Positions 1 through 5,134 of a stretch of DNA of 5,134 nt are shown here, piece after piece. The stretch lies in the NCBI GenBank assembly GCA_041589565.1, contig JBFHVL010000212.1, positions 1 through 5,134 of the forward strand. The letters run 5' to 3'. Under the pieces are notes generated by a model. That model had not been told where the DNA came from. It did not search any database and saw only the letters and a program-made list of their open reading frames with translations. The stretch's first letter is position 1. Every line of letters begins with the position of its first letter. The DNA is from Pleionea sp041589565 (GTDB lineage: Bacteria > Pseudomonadota > Gammaproteobacteria > Enterobacterales > Kangiellaceae). Position numbers and translations under genes: made by a program.

Positions 1-1391
1 CCCCAACTCAAATTTCCACCTAATAGAATGACATTGGGATCAGCATAATCAAGCCCCGCATTAACAGTAACGCCACGCGTTCCATTCATTGTTATAACAG
101 CGTTATCTCCAACACCAACAAAGTTACCACGACCAGTACCGCCATAAGACTCCAAGCCCCAATCGGCACGATCAGCTTTGGAATAACTTAAATCAGCAGT
201 CACTTCCCAGTTGCTGTCAATCGTAAACACTTGATTCAAACCGTATGCCTGAAGCTCTGCATCACGAATATTGATATCATTACGGACTTGGAAGAAGCCA
301 TCATTTATTCTTAATGAAGTCACCAGGCCATCTTGAACTGTTAATGGTGTTATACCATTGTTAGACCAGCCGCCTCCCCAGGCAATTGGAATTTCAATAC
401 CACGTAGAGTCTGTCTATCCTCGAAGTCAGAGTAAAAGGCGTCAAAAGTAAGAGAGTAATTTGCGCTTGGGGCGTACTCAATAACCCCCATAAAACCAGT
501 TCGCTTTAGCTCACTAGTTCGAACATAGGGTTTTGCACCACCAATAACGAGTGTATCTGGGTCTATATCATTTCCATTTTCATCCTGATAAGGAATATCA
601 TCTCCAGTATTTGGATCAGTTCCAGCATATCCTAAGGTCGGATATCCCCAAGAGTTCCAACGTTCTTCCTGATTCGGAGAGTTCATATGTGAAAGACCAA
701 GCGCTACTCCTAACTTTCCATCCATAAACTGGTCCATGAAAGCAATACTAATGCGCTCTCCCATGTCATCCCCATCAGGGTTTAATTGGCCTAAGCTATT
801 TTTCTCGAGTCGAACATTTGTTTTGATAACTCGCTCGGTCAATGAAAGCGGATTTATGCTCCTTAGATCAACTGTTCCACCTAACCCTTGAGTTGTCGCC
901 AGTGACGCATTGGGCGTTTTATACACAACAACTTCATTAATCATTTCCGAAGGGTATTGGTCAAACTCTACACCACGATTATCGCCAATAGTAACCTGTT
1001 CACGACCATTAAACGTGGTCATATTAAAGTCAGGTCCCATCCCTCGAATTGCAATCACGTTTGCGCGACCATCGAGACGTTGCGCGGCCAAACCAGGAAG
1101 ACGGGCTAATGACTCTGCGATAGAAACGTCAGGAAGTTTACCAATATCTTCTGCAGATAAGGTTTCAACAATTGATGTATTATTTTTCTTCATCGCCGCC
1201 GACTTTTGCAACGACTCACGGAAACCGGTGACAGTAACCGTTACACCTTTCTCTTTATCTTTTAATACTTTCTCTTTTTTGGTTTCTTCAGTTGCCGACT
1301 CAGCTTCAGCCGCAAGCGCAGGAAATGATACAGCCATTGCACCACTCGCCAGCAAAGCCAGTGCTACACGATTTGGCTTAAATTTCAACAT
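1..1391 (-). CDS. TonB-dependent receptor, maltodextrin/oligosaccharide type (partial, N-terminal 463 residues)
   Basis: This is an outer-membrane active transporter that takes up a bulky substrate, probably maltodextrins, using TonB-ExbB-ExbD energy. Seen in the sequence: an ATG at 1391 preceded by a strong GGAGG, then a Sec signal peptide (residues 1-27, K/R-rich start, hydrophobic core, ending ALA-A). A Lys/Glu-rich linker follows (about 35-49), then a TonB-box-like VTVTVTG (50-56). The plug domain holds SIVETLSAEDIGKLPD (73-88), the AESLARLPG segment (92-100), IRGMGPDF (115-122) and the closing GGTVDL (171-176). From about residue 185 onward the sequence is beta-barrel-like, with alternating and aromatic strands. 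The plug and the DNRGVE..YPSE segment are typical of the Xanthomonas/Caulobacter TonB receptor family (TIGR01782 type), usually about 900-1050 residues, so roughly half is missing. The frame is open to base 1. The substrate is inferred from the neighbouring permease and alpha-glucosidase; other glucans are possible. It lies downstream of the permease on the same strand but across 413 bp with its own operators, so it is probably transcribed separately. Confidence 0.93.
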   Translation of the reverse strand, partial: MLKFKPNRVALALLASGAMAVSFPALAAEAESATEETKKEKVLKDKEKGVTVTVTGFRESLQKSAAMKKNNTSIVETLSAEDIGKLPDVSIAESLARLPGLAAQRLDGRANVIAIRGMGPDFNMTTFNGREQVTIGDNRGVEFDQYPSEMINEVVVYKTPNASLATTQGLGGTVDLRSINPLSLTERVIKTNVRLEKNSLGQLNPDGDDMGERISIAFMDQFMDGKLGVALGLSHMNSPNQEERWNSWGYPTLGYAGTDPNTGDDIPYQDENGNDIDPDTLVIGGAKPYVRTSELKRTGFMGVIEYAPSANYSLTFDAFYSDFEDRQTLRGIEIPIAWGGGWSNNGITPLTVQDGLVTSLRINDGFFQVRNDINIRDAELQAYGLNQVFTIDSNWEVTADLSYSKADRADWGLESYGGTGRGNFVGVGDNAVITMNGTRGVTVNAGLDYADPNVILLGGNLSW

Positions 1392-1399
1392 TCAGGTTT

Positions 1400-1404
1400 C
1401 CTCC
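1400..1404 (-). promoter_or_regulatory. Ribosome binding site of the TonB receptor
   Basis: On the minus strand this reads GGAGG, inside GGGGAGGAAA, with 8 nt between it and the ATG at 1391. It is a near-ideal Shine-Dalgarno sequence. It fixes the receptor start and places a clean signal peptide at the N-terminus. It is much stronger than the ribosome site of the permease upstream, which suits a highly expressed outer-membrane protein. Confidence 0.8.
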
Positions 1405-1455
1405 CCAGTCCGGTTTTACCCTTGATTGTTTATTTTTAAATTATTTTAGTTATGT

Positions 1456-1469
1456 GGCATGCGTATCAT
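1456..1469. promoter_or_regulatory. Operator-like palindrome A (LacI-family type, degenerate)
   Basis: GGCATGCGTATCAT is centred on C1462-G1463. It matches the other sites at CAT-CGTAT and is the weakest member of the set. It lies 65 bp upstream of the receptor ATG, and its centre is 22 bp (about two helical turns) from site B. This places both on the same DNA face, as expected for cooperative binding of paired regulators. The regulator is inferred, not seen. Confidence 0.45.
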
Positions 1470-1477
1470 TTTTATTA

Positions 1478-1491
1478 TGCATTCGTATAAA
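1478..1491. promoter_or_regulatory. Operator-like palindrome B (LacI-family type, half conserved)
   Basis: TGCATTCGTATAAA is centred on C1484-G1485. Its left half, TGCAT, is identical to sites C, D and E, while its right half keeps only CGTAT. A minus-strand CATAAT (1474-1479), a possible -10 for the receptor, overlaps its edge, so a bound regulator would interfere with that promoter if it is real. It pairs with site A at a 22-bp centre spacing. Confidence 0.5.
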
Positions 1492-1598
1492 ACACGCCTT
1501 GCATTTTTCTCCAGTCATCGACAAGTTTAAAGTTAGTTAACTGGACGACAAGAAACATATGCCAGAGATACAGTTCAAGCGATTCCATATTAATCACC

Positions 1599-1614
1599 GT
1601 GTCATATCCGACAC
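1599..1614. repeat. Inverted repeat GTGTC-N6-GACAC
   Basis: A perfect 5-bp inverted repeat with a 6-nt spacer lies 5 bp from operator C. The 5-6-5 geometry resembles CRP/FNR-class sites, but the half-site GTGTC is not the CRP consensus TGTGA. It could be a second regulator site, a small RNA hairpin in the receptor leader, or chance. Confidence 0.3.
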
Positions 1615-1619
1615 AACGC

Positions 1620-1637
1620 ATTGCATACGTATTCAAT
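1620..1637. promoter_or_regulatory. Operator C, LacI-family type (strong)
   Basis: ATTGCATACGTATTCAAT is an 18-bp palindrome with 16 of 18 positions symmetric and the central CG step typical of LacI-family operators. With one extra base on the left (1619-1637) it is identical over 19 bp to operator D upstream of the permease and glucosidase. It lies about 230 bp upstream of the receptor ATG and 144 bp (centre to centre) from site B, so looping between C and A/B is possible. The expected binder is a MalR-like LacI-family regulator responding to a maltose or glucose signal. That identity comes from family and context, since no regulator gene is present here. Confidence 0.8.
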
Positions 1638-1761
1638 AGAGTTTAGACGTTATCTGCACAATTCGCAGAGAAGATTTATCACTATAATCGGAACGAAAAA
1701 CCGGACCGAGAGAGTGCAAGCGCAAAACCTGAAAAAATAAGTTAAATCCAATGGGATATTT

Positions 1762-1789
1762 AGCTGCTGTCGAGGAATAAACAGCAGCT
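1762..1789. repeat. Stem-loop downstream of the permease gene
   Basis: AGCTGCTGT (1762-1770) pairs perfectly with ACAGCAGCT (1781-1789) across a 10-nt loop, starting 15 bp past the permease stop codon. On the minus strand it is not followed by a T-run (the next bases are AAATATCCC), so it is not a standard intrinsic terminator. It may protect the 3' end of the permease mRNA or act as a weak or factor-assisted terminator. Confidence 0.45.
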
Positions 1790-1804
1790 GATTAAAACTT
1801 GAAA

Positions 1805-3259
1805 CTAAGAGAGTTGTTCGTCGTTTTCTTTAACGAAGTAAACCGATAAAGCACCAAGCGCCATGCTCACTCCGGCTAACACAATGATATAAACCGCTTC
1901 ATTAGCAAAGAAATGATGCAAGATTAACCCGGATACTAAACCCGATACGATTTGAGGGGCTGCGATGGTAAAGTTGAATATACCCATGTAAACGCCAGTC
2001 TTATCTGCAGGCAGAGCACCAGCAAGAATCGCATAAGGCATTGCCAGAATCGCGGCCCAGGCTACGCCAATTCCAATCATCGGGATCATTAAGGCTAGAG
2101 CGCTTTCCGGAATTTCGACTTGAGTAATCAATAAATTAACGTGAATGGCTTCTGACGTTTGAAATAAGGCAAAACTCATGTAGCCAAGGCCGCCAGCAAG
2201 CAATGAAAGTGAATAAACTGACTTACGACCAAAGCGGTTGGCTAATCGCGTTAAGAGTATCGCAAAAATCGCAGCAAATAAGGAATATCCTGCATACAGG
2301 ATACCAACCCAGTCACCCGCAGAACCTTTTGCTAATGAAATCGAGTCAGGAACTTCGACACTGGCCAAATACACTGGGTCAAACCATTCAACACCAACGC
2401 CCCAAATATGCTGTGCCAAAGCTGCGGGGAAATACGCCCACATAATGAAGAGTGAAAACCAGGAGAAAAACTGAACGATCGCTAATTGCTTCATTATTTT
2501 AGGCATGCTTTTTAAGTCGCTAAAAAAGTCTGCTAGTTTTTTACCGAGCGATTTTTTCTTCTGTTGTTCCAATGCAACTTCTTCGGCTCTCATTCCCTTA
2601 TAAGCATAATATTGCTCAGGCGGATACTCTTTGGTTCGAAACACTGTCCAGACAACAGAACCTAATAATATCGCTGCTCCGATATAAAATGACCAGATTA
2701 CCGAGGGTGCAACTTCGCCTGATCGTGAAGCATTATCCAGTCCAATCACGTTGGTAAGAACAAAAGGCAAAATAGAACCTATGACCGCACCTATGTTGAT
2801 CAGTAGCGTTTGAACTGAATAGCCAAGATTACGTTGCTCGGCGGGAACCATATCAGAAACCATTGATCGAAAAGGCTGAAAAGAAACATTAAACGCCGCA
2901 TCTTTTAATGCGAAGATTATTACGCCAAAAATCATCGGCGGAATTAAGGCAACAACAAGCGATGCATTGGGTAACAGTGCCATACAGGATGAAGCGACAA
3001 TTGCACCACCTAATATATAAGGTAAACGCCGCCCCATTTTATTCCATGTCCGATCCGAGGCTGCTCCGACAATCGGTTGAACAATAAGCCCCATAATGGG
3101 AGCGGCTAGCCAGAATAATGACAGCGAAGATAAGTCAGCACCTAAATCCGAAAGTATCCGGCTTACATTTCCATTTTGTAATGCAAAACCAATTTGTACT
3201 CCAAGAAAACCAAAGCTCAAATTCCAGATTTGCCAAAAAGATAATCGCGGCTGTTTCAT
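1805..3259 (-). CDS. MFS sugar permease, SLC45/GPH-like (probable maltose/alpha-glucoside transporter)
   Basis: This is an inner-membrane secondary transporter of 484 residues, complete from ATG (3259) to TAG (1805-1807). About 12 hydrophobic segments are arranged as two six-helix halves, split by a charged cytoplasmic loop (about 208-255, with EQQKKKSLGKK). The MFS motif between helices 2 and 3 reads GAASDRTWNKMGRRLP (65-80). Its GRRLPYI tail resembles the RxGRRxPF motif of sucrose/maltose transporters of the SLC45/SUT group. A second copy, RLANRFGRKS (338-347), sits between helices 8 and 9. GIGVAWAAILAMPYAIL (396-412) corresponds to the GxSWA...PFAL region of the same group. Similar permeases sit beside TonB receptors and alpha-glucosidases in Caulobacter, Xanthomonas and Alteromonadales mal clusters, so maltose or short maltodextrin import by cation symport is the likely role. 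The substrate is inferred. The ribosome site is weak (GGGG at 3269-3272, 9 nt upstream). The gene is divergent from the glucosidase and shares its control region. Confidence 0.93.
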   Translation of the reverse strand: MKQPRLSFWQIWNLSFGFLGVQIGFALQNGNVSRILSDLGADLSSLSLFWLAAPIMGLIVQPIVGAASDRTWNKMGRRLPYILGGAIVASSCMALLPNASLVVALIPPMIFGVIIFALKDAAFNVSFQPFRSMVSDMVPAEQRNLGYSVQTLLINIGAVIGSILPFVLTNVIGLDNASRSGEVAPSVIWSFYIGAAILLGSVVWTVFRTKEYPPEQYYAYKGMRAEEVALEQQKKKSLGKKLADFFSDLKSMPKIMKQLAIVQFFSWFSLFIMWAYFPAALAQHIWGVGVEWFDPVYLASVEVPDSISLAKGSAGDWVGILYAGYSLFAAIFAILLTRLANRFGRKSVYSLSLLAGGLGYMSFALFQTSEAIHVNLLITQVEIPESALALMIPMIGIGVAWAAILAMPYAILAGALPADKTGVYMGIFNFTIAAPQIVSGLVSGLILHHFFANEAVYIIVLAGVSMALGALSVYFVKENDEQLS

Positions 3260-3337
3260 AACTCACTACCCCAACTTGTATCAGTATCCCAGCACACTCA
3301 ACTGACTTATTATGTTTGTTACAACTATTGTGTGCTG

Positions 3338-3355
3338 AAAATAAGCGCTTATTTT
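3338..3355. repeat. Perfect 18-bp palindrome AAAATAAGCGCTTATTTT
   Basis: Each 9-bp half is the exact reverse complement of the other, with no spacer, centred between C3346 and G3347. It lies 79-96 bp upstream of the permease ATG. The AAGCGCTT centre differs from the CATACGTATG operators, so it would bind a different regulator if it is functional. Read as RNA it would need to open a loop and lacks a separate T-run. Since it sits between divergent genes, a terminator role is unlikely. I do not recognise the site. Confidence 0.5.
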
Positions 3356-3374
3356 ATTTCTAATCTTCCTTTTT

Positions 3375-3404
3375 ATCCTATTTATCCGCTGCAATGCGAG
3401 TAAA
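3375..3404 (-). promoter_or_regulatory. Weak promoter candidate for the permease
   Basis: On the minus strand, TTTACT (3399-3404, 4 of 6 to TTGACA) is separated by 18 bp from TAGGAT (3375-3380, 4 of 6 to TATAAT). Operator D begins 15 bp upstream of the -35. Matches this weak occur by chance in AT-rich DNA. The position is the only supporting argument. Confidence 0.22.
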
Positions 3405-3419
3405 TTCGGTGCATTTTTC

Positions 3420-3437
3420 ATTGCATACGTATTCAAT
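3420..3437. promoter_or_regulatory. Operator D, LacI-family type (strong)
   Basis: ATTGCATACGTATTCAAT is identical to operator C, including one further base on the left (3419-3437, 19 bp in the same orientation). It lies between the divergent permease and glucosidase genes, and its centre is 63 bp (about six helical turns) from that of operator E. Its right flank continues into ATGCAAT, which forms a nested inverted repeat with the ATTGCAT at its left end (3420-3442). The bound protein is inferred to be a MalR-like LacI-family regulator. Confidence 0.8.
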
Positions 3438-3484
3438 GCAATATCAGCGTCAATTATCGAGACCTTTTACCACAAATATTTTTA

Positions 3485-3498
3485 TGCATACGTATGTA
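3485..3498. promoter_or_regulatory. Operator E, LacI-family type (strong core)
   Basis: TGCATACGTATGTA is centred on C3491-G3492. Its core CATACGTATG (3487-3496) is a perfect 10-bp palindrome and the most symmetric core of the five sites. It lies about 130 bp upstream of the glucosidase ATG and just upstream of a possible -35 (TTGAAT at 3504). The helical phasing with operator D (63 bp) suggests cooperative binding or a small loop. Confidence 0.75.
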
Positions 3499-3503
3499 GG
3501 CGT

Positions 3504-3533
3504 TTGAATCTATTTTCTTATTTCAAGTATGCT
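3504..3533 (+). promoter_or_regulatory. Weak promoter candidate for the alpha-glucosidase
   Basis: TTGAAT (3504-3509, 4 of 6) and TATGCT (3528-3533, 4 of 6) are separated by 18 bp. Operator E ends 5 bp upstream of the -35. If this is right, the regulator sits upstream of the polymerase site, and the leader is about 90 nt. The match is weak and other starts are possible. Confidence 0.25.
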
Positions 3534-3615
3534 TCAAAACATTGCTAAACTTATCGTTACTCGCCATAACAACAACAAGCGCTGAATCGAGCGAATTGGG
3601 GGCCAGCGAGTATTC

Positions 3616-3621
3616 AAGGGG
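3616..3621 (+). promoter_or_regulatory. Ribosome binding site of the alpha-glucosidase
   Basis: AAGGGG lies 8 nt upstream of the ATG at 3630. This spacing selects that start codon, which gives the N-terminus normally seen in the family: a few residues before the WWRGAVIYQIYPRS strand. Confidence 0.65.
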
Positions 3622-3629
3622 TTGAATCC

Positions 3630-5134
3630 ATGTCGCAAGCACCTTGGTGGCGAGGAGCCGTCATCTACCAAATATATCCGCGCAGTATGATGGACACCAA
3701 TAATGATGGTATTGGTGACTTGCCGGGAATTATTGAAAAACTCGATTACGTAGCTAGTCTCGGGGTCGATGCAGTCTGGATCTCACCATTTTTCAAATCA
3801 CCGATGAAAGACTTTGGTTATGACATCAGTGATTATCGCGATATAGACCCTTTATTTGGTACTCTGAACGACTTCGATCGCTTAATTGAAAAAGCTCATT
3901 CACTCAATATTAAAGTAATCATTGATCAGGTACTGAGTCATACCTCAGATCAACACGACTGGTTCCTCGAAAGCCGAGAAGACAAAACTAATGCAAAGTC
4001 TGACTGGTATGTGTGGGCCGATGCCAAAGCCGATGGCACACCTCCCAATAACTGGCTTTCTATTTTTGGCGGCCCTGCCTGGCAATGGGAACCGAGACGT
4101 CAGCAATACTACCTGCATAACTTTTTAGCCAGCCAGCCAGACTTAAACTTTCACAATCCCGAAGTTCAACAAGCGGCTCTCGATAACATAGAGTTCTGGC
4201 TAAAGCGCGGCGTTGATGGGTTTCGTCTGGATGCGATTAATTTTTGTTTTCACGATGTCCAATTGAGAGAAAATCCTGCGAAACCTGTGAACGAACGTCA
4301 GGGCCGCGGTTTTAGCGAGGATAATCCTTACGCCTTTCAGTATCACTATTACAATAATACGCAACCAGAAAACCTTCAATTTATCGAAAAAATTCGTGCA
4401 TTACTGGATAAGTACCCCGGCTCAGTTGCCCTCGGTGAAATATCATCTGAAGATTCTCTTGCGACTATGGCTGAATACACGGCAGGCAATAATCGTTTGC
4501 ATATGGGTTACAGTTTCGAACTGCTAACTGAAGACTATTCTGCCAGTTACATCCGAAAAACAGTTGAAACGCTAGAAGCCAAAATGACTGAAGGCTGGCC
4601 ATGCTGGGCCATCAGCAATCACGATGTTACCCGCGTTGCCAGCCGTTGGGGCAAAGAGTGTAACGACGTCTCACTGACAGCTCAGAAAGCAAAAATGTTT
4701 ACCGCACTGCTAACCTCATTACGTGGTTCAGTCTGCTCATATCAAGGCGAAGAGTTAGGATTACCCGAAGCCGAATTAAAATTTGAAGAACTTCAAGACC
4801 CCTATGGCATTACTTTCTGGCCAAATTTTAAAGGTCGAGATGGCTGTCGTACACCTATGCCCTGGGTTAGTGATCAACCGCACGGTGGATTTTCGGATGC
4901 TTCTCCGTGGCTACCAATCCCGAAGCAACACTTGGCTCTGGCGGTGAATAATCAAGAGCACGAACAGCATTCGATTTTAAAAAGCTTTCAGGCATTTTTG
5001 CAGTGGCGCAAACAACAACCCGCCTTGGTTGAAGGAACGATTGAGTTTTTAGAAACACCAGAACCCATTCTGGCGTTCTACCGAAAACACCCGAAGCAAT
5101 CATTGATTGCCGTATTTAATTTATCCGCTAAAGA
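3630..5134 (+). CDS. Alpha-glucosidase, GH13 subfamily 23 type (partial, 501 residues, 3' end missing)
   Basis: This is a retaining exo-alpha-glucosidase that releases glucose from maltose and other short alpha-glucosides. It has no signal peptide (starts MSQAPWWRG), so it should act in the cytoplasm after import by the divergent permease. Visible motifs: a metal-binding loop DTNNDGIGD (22-30), GYDISDY (63-69), and region I DQVLSHTS (99-106) with H104. QPDLNF (169-174) is the oligo-1,6-glucosidase-type region V. Region II is GFRLDAINF with nucleophile D201, region III is LGEISSEDS with acid/base E270, and region IV is ISNHDVTR with transition-state stabiliser D332. These positions run one residue behind D202, E271 and D333 of the Halomonas sp. 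H11 alpha-glucosidase as I recall it, a GH13_23 enzyme. Family members are about 540 residues, so about 40 C-terminal residues lie beyond the window. The frame is open to the right edge with no internal stop. Preference for alpha-1,4 over alpha-1,6 or other linkages cannot be settled by reading. Operators D and E upstream suggest co-regulation with permease and receptor. Confidence 0.95.
   Translation, partial: MSQAPWWRGAVIYQIYPRSMMDTNNDGIGDLPGIIEKLDYVASLGVDAVWISPFFKSPMKDFGYDISDYRDIDPLFGTLNDFDRLIEKAHSLNIKVIIDQVLSHTSDQHDWFLESREDKTNAKSDWYVWADAKADGTPPNNWLSIFGGPAWQWEPRRQQYYLHNFLASQPDLNFHNPEVQQAALDNIEFWLKRGVDGFRLDAINFCFHDVQLRENPAKPVNERQGRGFSEDNPYAFQYHYYNNTQPENLQFIEKIRALLDKYPGSVALGEISSEDSLATMAEYTAGNNRLHMGYSFELLTEDYSASYIRKTVETLEAKMTEGWPCWAISNHDVTRVASRWGKECNDVSLTAQKAKMFTALLTSLRGSVCSYQGEELGLPEAELKFEELQDPYGITFWPNFKGRDGCRTPMPWVSDQPHGGFSDASPWLPIPKQHLALAVNNQEHEQHSILKSFQAFLQWRKQQPALVEGTIEFLETPEPILAFYRKHPKQSLIAVFNLSAK

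Larger units (their letters stand above)
1392..1804. other. Intergenic region between permease and receptor (413 bp)
   Basis: I see no credible gene here on either strand. The region holds three LacI-type operator-like palindromes (A 1456-1469, B 1478-1491, C 1620-1637). It also holds an inverted repeat GTGTC-N6-GACAC (1599-1614), a short TCTGC-N7-GCAGA repeat (1653-1669) and a 9-bp stem-loop just after the permease (1762-1789). The length and the operators indicate an independent receptor promoter with a long leader. Minus-strand -10-like words are TATAGT (1681-1686), TAATAT (1587-1592) and CATAAT (1474-1479). None has a convincing -35 partner, so I do not assign a start site. Confidence 0.7.
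3260..3629. other. Divergent control region between permease and alpha-glucosidase (370 bp)
   Basis: No gene is visible here. The region contains, in order, the perfect 18-bp palindrome (3338-3355), a weak permease promoter candidate (3375-3404), operator D (3420-3437), operator E (3485-3498), a weak glucosidase promoter candidate (3504-3533) and the glucosidase ribosome site (3616-3621). Both operators lie between the two outward-facing candidate promoters, so one set of bound regulators could control both genes. Leaders of about 90-110 nt would result in each direction if the promoters are right. Confidence 0.7.

Noticed and set aside
910..1425. Open frame of 171 codons on the plus strand
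   Set aside because: It is antisense to the N-terminus of the TonB receptor, whose minus-strand reading has a signal peptide, plug motifs and a strong ribosome site. The plus-strand product is low-complexity and shows no recognisable domain.
1688..1709. Possible hairpin around TCGG...CCGA with an A/T run in the loop
   Set aside because: The stem is only 4 bp, and the T-run lies inside the loop rather than after the stem.
1762..1789. Rho-independent terminator for the permease
   Set aside because: The stem is good, but no T-run follows it on the minus strand and the loop is long, so it is listed only as a stem-loop.
1392..1804. Riboswitch or small RNA in the long receptor leader
   Set aside because: I found no recognised aptamer core or extended paired structure. 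The length is explained well enough by the spread operators.
2203..2757. Three short plus-strand open frames (61-80 codons)
   Set aside because: They lie wholly inside and antisense to the permease gene and have no ribosome site or family resemblance. They are shadows of its codon pattern.
3096..3305. Plus-strand open frame of 69 codons over the permease start
   Set aside because: It is mostly antisense to the permease N-terminus, with no domain and no context supporting translation.
3744..3757. Operator-like word around GATTACGTAGCT inside the glucosidase
   Set aside because: Only the central TACGTA matches. The outer half-site bases differ, and it encodes ordinary conserved protein sequence (LDYVAS), so it is most likely chance.
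4867..5103. Minus-strand open frame of 78 codons
   Set aside because: It is antisense to the C-terminal part of the alpha-glucosidase, whose plus-strand frame is clearly coding. I recognise nothing in the product.

Overview
The window looks like a piece of the maltose/maltodextrin (alpha-glucoside) utilisation locus of a marine-type gammaproteobacterium. An Alteromonadales-like source is the best guess. The grounds are a large carbohydrate-type TonB-dependent receptor, an SLC45/GPH-like MFS sugar permease and a GH13 subfamily-23-type alpha-glucosidase in moderately AT-rich DNA. Related layouts are known from Caulobacter, Xanthomonas, Shewanella and Alteromonas. The taxonomic call is inference from protein style only.

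Layout: (1) 1-1391, minus strand: N-terminal part of a TonB-dependent outer-membrane receptor, whose C-terminal barrel lies off the left edge. (2) 1392-1804: a 413-bp intergenic region with three LacI-type operator-like palindromes (A, B, C) and small inverted repeats. (3) 1805-3259, minus strand: a complete 484-residue MFS permease. (4) 3260-3629: a 370-bp divergent control region with two more operators (D, E) and a separate perfect 18-bp palindrome. (5) 3630-5134, plus strand: a cytoplasmic alpha-glucosidase with all GH13 catalytic residues, cut by the right edge about 40 residues before its expected end.

Pathway inferred from the set: the receptor brings alpha-glucan oligosaccharides across the outer membrane with TonB energy, the permease moves short alpha-glucosides across the inner membrane, and the glucosidase releases glucose in the cytoplasm. 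The five palindromes share a CATACGTATG-like core, and two of them (C and D) are identical over 19 bp. They tie the three genes into one regulon, probably controlled by a LacI-family (MalR-like) regulator not encoded here. The individual genes are conventional. The most interesting content is the regulatory architecture of the two intergenic regions. I found no RNA gene, mobile element, CRISPR array or defence system.
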